15,114 nt of DNA from Pseudomonadota bacterium (lineage in GTDB: Bacteria > Pseudomonadota > Alphaproteobacteria > Sphingomonadales > Sphingomonadaceae), in the NCBI GenBank assembly GCA_023386515.1, contig JAEWJQ010000246.1, positions 1-15,114 of the forward strand, read 5' to 3'. Positions within the stretch are counted from its first letter, which is position 1. Every line of letters starts with the position of its first letter. Both the position numbers and the translations under genes were made by a program. Below, piece by piece: positions 1-8,430 of this stretch. Below the pieces are notes generated by a model. That model was given only the letters and a program-made list of their open reading frames with translations. It was not told the origin of the DNA and ran no database searches.

Positions 1-34
<34 letters not shown>

Positions 35-244
35 CTTCTCCGCTTCGGCAGCCGCGCCGCGCGTATTGTCGGCTGGCCCGTATCTGCCTGTCCAACACCA
101 GCTGAACCCCGACAAACCGCGGCATCAAGCGCAAGGTGCGCGGAAGTCGATGGGGCGGATCGCTGCACCAGCGCCTGGCCCCTTACAGGCCTGATGTCAT
201 AGGCCTCCCCGAACACGATCCGTATTGCGACTTCCCTTCTTTAA

Positions 245-258
245 CGTTACCGCTATCA
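245..258. promoter_or_regulatory. Candidate LacI/GalR-family operator upstream of the GH3 gene
   Basis: The 14-mer CGTTACCGCTATCA matches the LacI-family operator pattern TGnTAnCGnTAnCA at nine of the ten fixed positions; only the first T is replaced by C. It has the central CG pair typical of these operators. It lies about 100 bases before the preferred GH3 start, in front of a sugar-releasing enzyme, which is where a xylose- or glucoside-responsive repressor would act. No regulator gene is present in the window, so the binding protein is unknown. This is a pattern match plus context, not proof. Confidence 0.45.
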
Positions 259-360
259 TCAGGAGCTCAACTGGGGGTGGCGGGGAAGGATCATGGGGCG
301 ATACCATTTGCTTGGCCACGCCGGCGCAATTCCTATGGCCGGCCCCCGGTGATCGTCTCC

Positions 361-3030
361 GTGTCGTCCACTTCGCGCGCAGAACGCTTCGTAGCCGTTT
401 CGTCCACTCGATGCGCGCTGGGCTGGTTGTGCGGCGCGCTCGCGATATTGCCCGCGCCCACCAGCGCACAATTGTACAAGGACGCCGGCGCGCCAGTGGA
501 CGTGCGCGCCAAGGATCTCGTGTCGCGGATGACCTTGGACGAGAAGGCGCGGCAGATGCAGAATGCCGCACCTGCGATACCGCGTCTCGATCTGCCCGCC
601 TACGACTGGTGGAACGAGGGCCTGCACGGATCGGCGCGATCGGGCGAGGCGACGGTATTCCCGCAGGCGATCGGCATGGCAGCGACGTGGGACAAGGCGC
701 TGCTGGAGGCCGAGGGCCATGTCATCGGCGTCGAGGCGCGCCCCAAATACAATCAGGCGCAGCGCGACGGCAACGTCGACCGATATTTCGGGCTGACGAT
801 CTGGTCCCCCAACATCAACATCTTCCGCGATCCGCGCTGGGGTCGCGGGCAGGAAACACTGGGCGAGGATCCGTATCTCACCGGCGTGCTGGGTAGCCAA
901 TTCATCCGCGGCCTGCAGGGCGACGACCCGCGCTATCTGCTCACCGTCGCGACCCCCAAGCATTTCGCGGTGCACAGCGGGCCGGAACCGTTGCGGCACC
1001 AGTTCAACGTCGACGTCGCGCCCCGCGATCTGGCCGAAACCTATCTGCCGGCATTCCGGCGAGCAATCGTCGAGGGCAAAGCCTATTCGGTGATGTGCGC
1101 CTACAATGCCATCGACGGATCACCGGCATGTGGCAACACCATGCTGCTGAAGGATTATCTGCGCGGCGCCTGGAATTTCTCCGGGTTCGTCACGTCCGAC
1201 TGCGGCGCGATCGACGATTTCGTCCACGGCCATCGCACGGCGAAATCCTACGAACAGGCTGCCGCCGTGTCGATCAAGGCGGGCACCGATACCGGCTGCA
1301 ACTTCAAGGACGAATATCTGGCGATCCCCGATGCGGTCCGTCACGGACAACTGTCCGAGCAGGACGTCGACAAGGCCGTCGTGCGGCTCATGACCGCCCG
1401 CATCCGGCTCGGCATGCTCGATCCCGCCTCCAGCGTCCCCTATGCGTCGATCCCCATTTCGGAAAATCACAGCCCTGCCCATCGCGACCTGGCGCTTCGC
1501 GCGGCGCGCGAATCGATCGTGCTGCTCAAGAACGATGGCGTGCTGCCAATTGCGGCGACGGCCAGACGTATCCTCGTCGTCGGCCCGGCGGCCGCCAGCC
1601 GCGAAGCGCTGAACGGCAATTACAAGGGCACGGCGGTCGATCAGCCGCTGCCGATCGACGGGATCGAGACGGCATTGGGTAAGGATCGCGTCTCCTTCGC
1701 GCAAGGATCGCCCTTCGCGGCACAGGTCGCGCTGACCGTGCCACGCACCGTATTTGGCCCCAAGGGCGTCATCGCGCGCTTCTGGAACGGCACCGGCTTT
1801 GCCGGGCCGGTCGTGGCAACGCGGGTGGACAAAGAGATCGACAACGACTGGAACGGCATCGCGCCTGCGCCCGGCGTCGATCCCGGTGCGTTTTCGGTCG
1901 AATATTCGGGCACGCTGACCGTCCCGGCCAGCGGTGACTATGTCTTCGAGATCGGCGATCGCCGGTGCGACTGGTCCGGCGACCAGCAAAGCTACGTGCT
2001 AAGCATCGAGGGCCAGGAAGACGTGCGTACCACGTCGCGATGCTCCGCTGGCGTGCCACTCAAGACGCCAGCGATCCACTTGGAAGCGGGCAAGCCGCGC
2101 GCCTTCCGCCTCGCCTTCACCCACCATTCGCCGCGCCTCGGCGCCGGCCTCACGCTGACTTGGAAACCCCCCGCCGATGCGTTGCGGCAGGAGGCTTTGC
2201 GCGCGGCGGATCAAGCCGACCTGATCATCGCGCTGGTCGGCTTGACTGCCGGACTGGAGGGCGAGGAGATGCCTGTCGACATCCCTGGCTTCAAGGGCGG
2301 CGACCGGACCAGCATCGCCCTGCCCGCCGTGCAGCAACGGCTGCTCGACGCGCTGATCGCCACCGGCAAGCCGGTCGCGATCGTCGGGGTGACCGGATCG
2401 GCAATCGCCTATGGCGAGGCGGGCGACAGGGCCAAAGCGATGCTGCAGGCCTGGTATGGTGGCGAGGCCGGCGGTCGCGCGATCGGGGAGATACTCGCCG
2501 GTACCGTCAATCCATCCGGACGCCTGCCCGTCACCTTCTACCATGCGATCGACGATCTGCCGCCCTTCGCCGACTATGCCATGGGCAACCGCACCTACCG
2601 CTATTTCAACGGCAAGCCGGACTATCCCTTCGGCCACGGGCTCAGCTATACCCGCTTCGGCTATGACGGCCTGACGGCGAGCCCGACGCTGCGCGCCGGC
2701 CAGCCCGCACGCATCGTCGTGACGATCCGCAATGAGGGTGCCGTCGCCGGCGACGAAGTGGCGCAATTGTACGTGCAGCCGATCGGCCGGCCGGCGCTAC
2801 CCGCGCGGTCGCTGAAGGCGTTCGATCGGCTGACGCTTGCGCCCGGCGAGGCGCGGCGGGTCAGCTTCACGCTCGCCCCCCGCGATCTCGCCTTCGCCGA
2901 CGACCAAGGCGTGATGCGCGTCAGCGCGGGCCGCTATCGCGTTTGGATCGGCGGCGGGCAGGACGGTACCGGCGCGCCGGGGGTGGCGGCGGAAGTTCGC
3001 ATCATCGGCAACGTCACATTGCCGAAATGA
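361..3030 (+). CDS. Secreted GH3 beta-glycosidase (probable beta-xylosidase/beta-glucosidase) with inserted PA14 domain
   Basis: Glycoside hydrolase family 3 exo-enzyme that releases terminal beta-linked sugars, probably in the periplasm. Numbering is from the GTG at 361 (889 aa). A Sec-type signal ends near PAPTSAQ. The (beta/alpha)8 domain carries WWNEGLHG, FPQAIGMAATWD, RDPRWGRGQETLGEDPYL and the substrate loop K200-H201-F202. The nucleophile is D280 in TSDCGAI. The alpha/beta sandwich domain starts near SIVLLKNDGVLP and is interrupted by a PA14 carbohydrate-binding domain at about 465-605. It resumes with the likely acid/base glutamate in LEGEEMPVD (E635 by alignment with GEGxDR enzymes). 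A fibronectin III-like domain follows PFGHGLSYTRF to the end. The WWNEGLHG/ATVFPQAIG signature is usual in xylan-cluster enzymes, so beta-xylosidase is the first guess; beta-glucosidase is possible. The reading frame is open back to a GTG at 136, but those residues do not look like protein. GTG 361 has GGTGA 8 bases upstream, and GTG 349 is the alternative. Confidence 0.93.
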   Translation: MSSTSRAERFVAVSSTRCALGWLCGALAILPAPTSAQLYKDAGAPVDVRAKDLVSRMTLDEKARQMQNAAPAIPRLDLPAYDWWNEGLHGSARSGEATVFPQAIGMAATWDKALLEAEGHVIGVEARPKYNQAQRDGNVDRYFGLTIWSPNINIFRDPRWGRGQETLGEDPYLTGVLGSQFIRGLQGDDPRYLLTVATPKHFAVHSGPEPLRHQFNVDVAPRDLAETYLPAFRRAIVEGKAYSVMCAYNAIDGSPACGNTMLLKDYLRGAWNFSGFVTSDCGAIDDFVHGHRTAKSYEQAAAVSIKAGTDTGCNFKDEYLAIPDAVRHGQLSEQDVDKAVVRLMTARIRLGMLDPASSVPYASIPISENHSPAHRDLALRAARESIVLLKNDGVLPIAATARRILVVGPAAASREALNGNYKGTAVDQPLPIDGIETALGKDRVSFAQGSPFAAQVALTVPRTVFGPKGVIARFWNGTGFAGPVVATRVDKEIDNDWNGIAPAPGVDPGAFSVEYSGTLTVPASGDYVFEIGDRRCDWSGDQQSYVLSIEGQEDVRTTSRCSAGVPLKTPAIHLEAGKPRAFRLAFTHHSPRLGAGLTLTWKPPADALRQEALRAADQADLIIALVGLTAGLEGEEMPVDIPGFKGGDRTSIALPAVQQRLLDALIATGKPVAIVGVTGSAIAYGEAGDRAKAMLQAWYGGEAGGRAIGEILAGTVNPSGRLPVTFYHAIDDLPPFADYAMGNRTYRYFNGKPDYPFGHGLSYTRFGYDGLTASPTLRAGQPARIVVTIRNEGAVAGDEVAQLYVQPIGRPALPARSLKAFDRLTLAPGEARRVSFTLAPRDLAFADDQGVMRVSAGRYRVWIGGGQDGTGAPGVAAEVRIIGNVTLPK

Positions 3031-3097
3031 TCTCCACACCGCTGGACTAACAGAGCGAGCGATCTCGCCGGTTCGCCATCGGCCGGTGCGTCCAGGA

Positions 3098-3118
3098 CCG
3101 CGGCCACCGGCTCCGCGG
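3098..3118. terminator. Possible bidirectional hairpin between convergent genes
   Basis: CCGCGG at 3098-3103 is repeated at 3113-3118. Because CCGCGG is its own complement, the two copies can form a six-pair GC stem around a nine-base loop. It lies in the 99-base gap between the ends of the + strand GH3 gene and the - strand S9 peptidase gene, where a shared terminator is expected. There is no T run on either side, so it does not meet the usual intrinsic-terminator pattern. Confidence 0.3.
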
Positions 3119-3129
3119 CCCGGCGGACG

Positions 3130-5475
3130 TCAGTTCCGCGCGCCCGGCCCGACGATCTTATATTCCTTCGGCGGCGTCGCCCCCATAAGATTCTCGACGA
3201 AATAGTCCCACCGCCGGCGCATCATATAGGCGGACATGTCGCCATAGCCGTGATGGGCGCGCGGGAAGAGGACCAGATCAAAGTCCTTGTTCGCCTTCTC
3301 GAGCGCATCGACCACCAGCAAGGTGTTGGAGACCGGCACATTGTCATCGAGCAGGCCATGGGCGAGCATCAACTTGCCCTTCAGATTCTTGGCCAGATCC
3401 TGATTGGCTTGCAGATCGTAGTTCGACCCCTCGCCGTTGCGCTGCAACAGCCCGAGGTACTTTTCGTAATAATCGTCCTCGTAATTGCGATTGTCGTGGT
3501 TGCCGCTCTCGGCGATGCCGACCTTGAAGAAGTCGGGATAGCGGAACATCGCCGCCGCGGTGGCATTGCCGCCGCCCGAATGCCCCCAGATGCCGACACG
3601 ATCGGTGTCCATCCAGCTGTTCCGCCGGGCGAGATCCTTGATCCCGGTGACCTGGTCGGGGACCGCCTGCTGACCCATGTCGCGGTAATAATAATCCTGG
3701 AAGGTCTTTGTCCGGCGTGGCGTCCCCAGCGCATCGATCTCCACCACGGCGAAGCCGAGCTGCGCCAAGGCATTGGCGTCGCCCATCGACGGCGAGAATT
3801 GGCGGGACGGGATCGTGCCGGTGAACGGTCCGGGGTAGATATAGTCGATGACCGGATATTTCCGCTGCGGATCGAGCCCCGCCGGTTTGAAGAGCAGGCC
3901 GTAGCACAGCGTCTTGCCGTCGGCGCATTGGACGGCGATGTTCTCCGGCGGCTGCCAGCCCGATGCCCGCAACCGCGTCATGTCGCCCTTCGCCAGTTGC
4001 TCGACCAGCGTGCCGTCCGCGCGGCGCAGCACCGCCGTCTGCGGCTCCTGCGGCGTCGAATAGATGTCGACGAAAAACCGCCCGTCGCTCGACGGGATCG
4101 CGATATGATCCTGCTTCTCGGGCGTCAGCAGCTTCGGCGCGCCGCCGTTCAGGTCGATCGCATAGATGCTGCGATAATAGGGATCGACGCCGGGCTCGCG
4201 GCCGACGCCGGCGATCAGCATCCTGCCGCTGCGCTCGTCGATGTAGACCGGGTGGTCGACGTTCCAGCGTCCACGCGTCACCTGCCGCACCAGCTTGCCG
4301 GTGCCGGCATTGTACAGATAGTAATGACCCCAGTCGTCCCGCTGCGACCACCACAGGATCTCGCCGCGCTCCGACAGATAGCGCCAGTTGATCCCTTCGT
4401 CGTTATACCCGCTGTCGAACCAGGTCGGCACGGTTTCGGCGAAGACGTCGCGCACGGCGCCGGTGGCCGCATCGGCGATGCGCATCGTCTCCACCTTGTG
4501 GTCGCGAGACGTCGACACGAATGCCAGCGTCCGGCTGTCCTTTGCCCATTGCATGTCCTGCGGACCGGCGCCGCAGACCACGTCGTCGCACAGCGACGAG
4601 CGATGCAGGTCCGGCGGCATCTTCAAGCGGACGACATGGCCATCATCCGTGTCGACGATGACGCGCTGGATGTGGATGATCTCTTTGTCCCCGACGAACG
4701 GATATTTCCACGTGTCGACGCGGGAGTGACCGACCTGCGTCGTCGTCGTCGAAAAGTCGGCGACCGTGCGCTGATCCTGCTGGAAGGTCGCTACCTTCTT
4801 CGAATCCGGCGACCAGATGACGATCGGCTGGTCCGAATGCTTCCAGCCGGCATTGTCCGTCGCATAGCCGAAGTCCTTCACGCCATCGTGCGTCAGCTGG
4901 CGCTCCGTCCCGCTGGCGACGTCGCGGACCCACAGGTTCCAGTCGCGCAGGAAGACCGCCCGCTTGCCGTCCGGGGACAGCACCGCCGCCACCTGACCGC
5001 GTTGCGCGAGATAGCCGGCGATCTGCCCGGCGTGCAGCGGCGGCAGCTTCGTGCAGGCATAGGGCTTCGCCAGCGCGCAGTCGTACCGATCGCCGGCGAT
5101 GCTGACGATGGCGCTATTCTTCGCGCCGTTCGGCTCCAGATTCTCGAAGGCCAGCTTCGTCGCGTCGCGTTCCTTCAGCCCGGCCGCGTTGAGCGATGCG
5201 AGCAGCGGGACGGTTTCGAACGCAGGCGCTTTGGTGCCCTTGGAGGCGTCGCCCAGTATGATCGTCGGTACGCCGTTGCTGGTGTCCTGATACCAGAAGC
5301 GCGTCGCGTCGATCCAATGCGCCGAACGCACCGCGTGATCGACCAGCGGCGCGGTCCATGGGATCAGCTGGCGGTTGGCGCGGGTGTAATCCGCGGCCGT
5401 CAGTGCCGGCCGCTGTTGCGCCGCCGCCGGAACGGCAATCATGGAAACCCAGAGGAAGCAGGCGATCACACGCAT
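3130..5475 (-). CDS. Secreted S9 family serine peptidase (DPP IV-type)
   Basis: Prolyl-oligopeptidase-clan exopeptidase, 781 aa, predicted to act in the periplasm on short peptides. DPP IV-type members remove N-terminal dipeptides, usually after proline. The signal peptide runs to about residue 19 (VPAAA/QQ). A beta-propeller domain of the DPPIV_N type covers roughly residues 80-540, with repeats such as VIWSPDSKKVATFQ and GINWRYLSERGEILWWSQRD. The alpha/beta hydrolase domain has a typical triad: S633 in GHSGGG, an Asp in GLLDDNV (D710 or D711), and H742 in RAHHGYG. The nucleophile elbow is GHSGGG rather than the commoner GWSYGG, but still fits GxSxG. Size and residue spacing match DPP IV-like enzymes. 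It follows the TonB receptor gene on the same strand after 247 bases, so they may be co-transcribed or separately promoted. The pairing suggests uptake and trimming of peptides, but the substrate is not known. Confidence 0.94.
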   Translation of the reverse strand: MRVIACFLWVSMIAVPAAAQQRPALTAADYTRANRQLIPWTAPLVDHAVRSAHWIDATRFWYQDTSNGVPTIILGDASKGTKAPAFETVPLLASLNAAGLKERDATKLAFENLEPNGAKNSAIVSIAGDRYDCALAKPYACTKLPPLHAGQIAGYLAQRGQVAAVLSPDGKRAVFLRDWNLWVRDVASGTERQLTHDGVKDFGYATDNAGWKHSDQPIVIWSPDSKKVATFQQDQRTVADFSTTTTQVGHSRVDTWKYPFVGDKEIIHIQRVIVDTDDGHVVRLKMPPDLHRSSLCDDVVCGAGPQDMQWAKDSRTLAFVSTSRDHKVETMRIADAATGAVRDVFAETVPTWFDSGYNDEGINWRYLSERGEILWWSQRDDWGHYYLYNAGTGKLVRQVTRGRWNVDHPVYIDERSGRMLIAGVGREPGVDPYYRSIYAIDLNGGAPKLLTPEKQDHIAIPSSDGRFFVDIYSTPQEPQTAVLRRADGTLVEQLAKGDMTRLRASGWQPPENIAVQCADGKTLCYGLLFKPAGLDPQRKYPVIDYIYPGPFTGTIPSRQFSPSMGDANALAQLGFAVVEIDALGTPRRTKTFQDYYYRDMGQQAVPDQVTGIKDLARRNSWMDTDRVGIWGHSGGGNATAAAMFRYPDFFKVGIAESGNHDNRNYEDDYYEKYLGLLQRNGEGSNYDLQANQDLAKNLKGKLMLAHGLLDDNVPVSNTLLVVDALEKANKDFDLVLFPRAHHGYGDMSAYMMRRRWDYFVENLMGATPPKEYKIVGPGARN

Positions 5476-5676
5476 CTAGGAGCTTTCTGAAGGCAATCTG
5501 AGGCGCCGCGGACGGCATGGACGCGGGCTTGTCGATCCCGTCGCAGCTCCACGCGCATCCCCGTCACAGCAGGACAGGATAGCGGTCATTATGCAGACCG
5601 CGGCCCCGATCACAATAGCTTGCTCCCTCCCGAACGAGCCGCGACGTCGCTTCAGCCAGTGGCCGGAGCGAACCAT
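5476..5676 (-). other. Doubtful small ORF abutting the S9 peptidase start
   Basis: From ATG at 5676 an open frame of 66 codons runs to a TAG that directly touches the ATG of the peptidase gene. It has a basic N-terminus (KRRRG) and a hydrophobic stretch, AIVIGAAVCIMTAILSCC, followed by an Arg/Pro-rich tail. No convincing ribosome binding site precedes the ATG, and GC-rich DNA gives many such frames. I recognise no family. It may be a leader ORF coupled to peptidase translation, but chance is more likely. Apart from this, the 247-base gap between receptor and peptidase shows nothing recognisable. Confidence 0.15.
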
Positions 5677-5722
5677 GGGACACTGCCGCCTGCCGCCCTG
5701 CCCGTGCGCTCGGTGGAAACGC

Positions 5723-7897
5723 TCAGAACGCTTTCGACAGGCCGACGAAGATGCCGCGGCGCGGGCCGAACTGCGGCGCCCCGACGCCGACCCCGGTGCC
5801 GTCGCGGATCTCGTAGACATGATCGAGCAGGTTGATGACGTCGACGCGCAGGTCGAGGTTCGGCCCGGCGAGATGTCGGTTGGCGGTGAGGTTGAACTGC
5901 GCATAGGGCGCCAGCTTCGCGCCGTTGGGCACGTTGTTGACGTCGTCGTCGCGGCGCAGACCCGAACCGTAGATCATGCTGCCGCCGATCTTGTTGGCGC
6001 CGAAGGTATAGGACAGGCCGGCCGATCCGGTGAACGTCTGATCGTGATCGAGGTAGATGTACCGGTTGGCGATATAGGCGAGATCGTCGGACGAGAAGCT
6101 GAACTGGCTGGAAACGATGTCGCGCCCCTTGGCCTTGGCCGCCGCGAAATTGGCATAGGCGAGGAAGCCGCCCCGCGCGTAGCTCGCATTCGCCTCGATC
6201 CCGCCGATGCGGCCCTGGCGGTAATTGAACGGCGTCAGGATGATCGGCGCACCGAACTGTCCTTCGTCGATCAGGTTGCGCGAGATGCGGTAATAGGCGT
6301 CGACGCCATAGGTGAAATAGCGGCCCGGCTTGGCCTGGAAGCCGACGTCGAAATAATCCTGCCGCTCGGCGAACGGCACGGTGTCGTCAGTGACGGCGGG
6401 ATAGGCGCTGGTGCCGATGAATTTGGCGATGCTGGTGTCGGCGACCAGTTCGAACGGGGGTGGCACGAAATAGCGGGAATAGCCGGCGTGGACGGTATAG
6501 GCCCCGCTCGGCTGCCAGACCAGATTGGCGCGCGGCGACAGCTGCCCCTCGCGACGATAGCCGTTGTAGAGGTCGTAGCGCGCGCCGTAATTGAAGGTCA
6601 GCGTTGGGGCGAGCTTCCACTCGTCCTGCAGATAGGCGCTGACGCTGGTCGCGGTCTTGCCGCCGCGGTCGCCGATGACGATCGGCTGCCCCGCCTGGTC
6701 GCCATTCGCATCGACCGGAAAGACGCTGGTGCTCGTATCGCTGGTCGAGCGATCGCGGCTGACCAGCAGGCCGCTGCGCAACGTATGCGCGGTGCCGATA
6801 TGGTAGACCGCATCCACCTGCCCGCCGATGGCGAAATCCTGTTTATAGGCCTGCTGCGCCTGCCCGTTGTAGAGCAATTCGCCGAGCGTGTCGGGACGGT
6901 AGCGCAGCGACGAATAGCGCGCGAACAGCGATGCCTGGACCGTCAGCGGCTCCGCATCGTGCAGAAAGGCGAGCTGGCCGAACCCGGTCTTTTCCAACTG
7001 GGTTTCCCGCAGATTCTCGCTCGGGAAGTTCGACCGGCCGTTGACCGTCCAGGTCCCGTCGGGTTGCTGGCCGACCGGATCGGGAATTTGGAACCACTGG
7101 TTCGAATAGCCGCCGACGAATGACACCCGATTATTCTCGTCGAGGATGTGATCGAGATAGGCGAAACCCTGATATTGGTCGGTGTCGTCATGCACCGGGG
7201 TGGAACGCCCGTCGACGCTCTCGATCCCAAGGCCGCTGTGGCGATAGTCGCCGGATACGAAGTAGTTGGTGCTGCCGGTCGAGCCGCCATAGGTGACGCT
7301 GGGCTGCCACGTATCGTGGCTGCCGCCATAAATCGACGCGGTGCCGCCGTTCTGGAACAGGCCGCTCTTCGTCGTGATATCGATGATGCCGGCGGTGCGC
7401 AGCCCATATTGCGCGGGGAGCGCCCCCGTCAGGATGTTCACCTTGTCGACAAGCCGCGGCGACAGCGTCTGACCGAACACCGCCAATCCTTCGGGAAGGA
7501 CGGTACCGTTGATGCGATATTGCAGCCCGTTGTGATCGTCGCGGACGTGGAACTGGCCGAAACCGTCCTGCACCACGCCCGGCGCCTGCAACAGGATCTG
7601 ATTGAACTGCTGATTCTCGCCGCCGGGAAGCGCCTTGATCGTGTCGCTGGTGATTTCATAGTTCGATGCGCCGAGGCTTGGCTGGATATGCTCCCGCGCA
7701 GCATCGAGCCGCTGTGCGGTGACGACGATATCGCCGCGCTGGGGTGGATTGGCCGCCGCGTTTGTGTCGGCGGTGGACGAGGCATCGCCATCGGCCCGCG
7801 TGTCGGGGGCGACGCTGCGTGTCTGCGCAAACGCCTGACCAGACGACAGGGCTAGCGGGGCTGCAGCGACACAGCTGAGCAGGATCGACAGACGCAT
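5723..7897 (-). CDS. TonB-dependent outer-membrane receptor
   Basis: 724-aa gated outer-membrane beta-barrel that imports a ligand using energy from TonB/ExbBD. The signal peptide is residues 1-24 (SGQAFA/QT). A TonB box-like segment, DIVVTAQR, is at residues 56-63. The plug domain at about 75-185 includes LPGGENQQFNQILLQAPGV and ends near GIIDITTKSG. The remainder is alternating aromatic beta-strand sequence, with EANASYARGGFLAYANFAAA and VDVINLLDHVYEIRDG near the end, and the terminal residue is Phe (GLSKAF), as is usual for barrels recognised by BamA. No extra N-terminal signalling (STN) domain is seen, so this is a plain transporter rather than a transducer. The ligand cannot be told from sequence. 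The downstream S9 peptidase gene suggests a peptide or peptide-containing ligand. Upstream lies a 533-base non-coding region with several inverted repeats. Confidence 0.96.
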   Translation of the reverse strand: MRLSILLSCVAAAPLALSSGQAFAQTRSVAPDTRADGDASSTADTNAAANPPQRGDIVVTAQRLDAAREHIQPSLGASNYEITSDTIKALPGGENQQFNQILLQAPGVVQDGFGQFHVRDDHNGLQYRINGTVLPEGLAVFGQTLSPRLVDKVNILTGALPAQYGLRTAGIIDITTKSGLFQNGGTASIYGGSHDTWQPSVTYGGSTGSTNYFVSGDYRHSGLGIESVDGRSTPVHDDTDQYQGFAYLDHILDENNRVSFVGGYSNQWFQIPDPVGQQPDGTWTVNGRSNFPSENLRETQLEKTGFGQLAFLHDAEPLTVQASLFARYSSLRYRPDTLGELLYNGQAQQAYKQDFAIGGQVDAVYHIGTAHTLRSGLLVSRDRSTSDTSTSVFPVDANGDQAGQPIVIGDRGGKTATSVSAYLQDEWKLAPTLTFNYGARYDLYNGYRREGQLSPRANLVWQPSGAYTVHAGYSRYFVPPPFELVADTSIAKFIGTSAYPAVTDDTVPFAERQDYFDVGFQAKPGRYFTYGVDAYYRISRNLIDEGQFGAPIILTPFNYRQGRIGGIEANASYARGGFLAYANFAAAKAKGRDIVSSQFSFSSDDLAYIANRYIYLDHDQTFTGSAGLSYTFGANKIGGSMIYGSGLRRDDDVNNVPNGAKLAPYAQFNLTANRHLAGPNLDLRVDVINLLDHVYEIRDGTGVGVGAPQFGPRRGIFVGLSKAF

Positions 7898-7911
7898 GGC
7901 AGGACTCGCGA

Positions 7912-7926
7912 TGTTACAACGTAACG
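7912..7926. promoter_or_regulatory. Inverted repeat just upstream of the TonB receptor start
   Basis: GTTAC at 7913-7917 and GTAAC at 7921-7925 form a perfect 5-bp inverted repeat around AAC. The flanking T7912 has no partner in g7926. It begins 15 bases upstream of the receptor ATG, so a bound protein would block transcription or initiation. It shares the TTAC/GTAA half-site style with the site upstream of the GH3 gene but has odd spacing. The receptor's own Shine-Dalgarno sequence is weak. The inverted repeat is visible; its function is inferred. Confidence 0.3.
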
Positions 7927-8085
7927 CCTCACTGGCGTCGGCTTGCTTTGCGCTGTGACATCACGGGCTGACAAGCGGTAGGTTGGTTGATGACAAATTT
8001 TTAATCTAGCCGTCATGATCCTCCGTTAGACGTTTCAAATGCCATGTCATTAAATCAGTGCTGTCGTAAGCATAGTTGACAAATG

Positions 8086-8100
8086 CCTGACATAGTCAGG
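8086..8100. promoter_or_regulatory. Inverted repeat CCTGAC-ATA-GTCAGG, candidate operator
   Basis: CCTGAC at 8086-8091 and GTCAGG at 8095-8100 are exact reverse complements separated by ATA, giving a 15-bp odd-centred dyad. It overlaps the AT-rich region before the TonB receptor and lies five bases after a TTGACA word (8076-8081). The size and odd centre are like GntR-type operators, but this family assignment is a guess. It is too short to be a strong terminator and has no T run after it. Confidence 0.35.
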
Positions 8101-8187
8101 TAGATCCGACGCCTTCTTTATCTCCTCAAGTATGCGCCCAATCGGCTATTAAATGGCAAAACCCTTCTGTCCGGCTCATTTAACTGT

Positions 8188-8205
8188 CATCAAATCGATT
8201 TGATG
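8188..8205. promoter_or_regulatory. 18-bp perfect palindrome, candidate operator
   Basis: CATCAAATCGATTTGATG reads the same on both strands over all 18 bases. A perfect dyad of this length in an AT-rich intergenic region is unlikely by chance. The core TCAAATCGATTTGA has a central CG and resembles LacI-family operators of the TGAAATCGATTTCA kind, apart from the second and second-last positions. It lies about 290 bases upstream of the receptor ATG. No regulator gene in the window identifies the binding protein. Confidence 0.5.
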
Positions 8206-8430
8206 CAACAATGCGCTCCGTATCGCGCATCGCGCAAGTACGTCTCAGCCCCTCTCGCAATGGCCTGCTCTTCTTGATCCTGCCTCAGAGCCCGCCGTGC
8301 AGTTCTGCCGCATCGCGAGCCGATTGGCGCCCAAAAGCAGGCGCTGGGACGCCGTCATCCAACGCCCCCGGGCCCTATCGATTTTCACGTAAGTGGTTCG
8401 CCACGCCAGCCGCAGCATTGGGCAAGGCAG

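Larger units (their letters stand above)
7898..8430. other. 533-base gene-free region upstream of the TonB receptor
   Basis: No supportable gene lies between the end of mesD and the start of the receptor gene. The part from about 7980 to 8215 is clearly richer in A and T than the surrounding coding DNA, as expected for a promoter region. It holds three inverted repeats (7912-7926, 8086-8100, 8188-8205) and a TGACAAAT word twice (7991-7998 and 8077-8084). A short + strand frame at 8211-8447 runs into the mesD end and looks like chance. The region probably controls the receptor. Confidence 0.6.

Noticed and set aside
3250..5490. 746-codon open frame on + opposite the S9 peptidase
   Set aside because: It is a shadow of GC-rich codon use. 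The minus-strand peptidase has complete domains and catalytic triad, while the + product has no recognisable motifs and is simple in composition.
5591..7123. 510-codon open frame on + opposite the TonB receptor
   Set aside because: Same cause. The receptor on the minus strand is complete with signal peptide, plug and terminal Phe.
3130..7897. Lasso-peptide cluster (TonB receptor plus S9-type isopeptidase)
   Set aside because: Sphingomonad lasso clusters have this kind of pair, but no precursor, B or C maturation gene or exporter is in the window, and the peptidase is DPP IV-like in size and domain layout.
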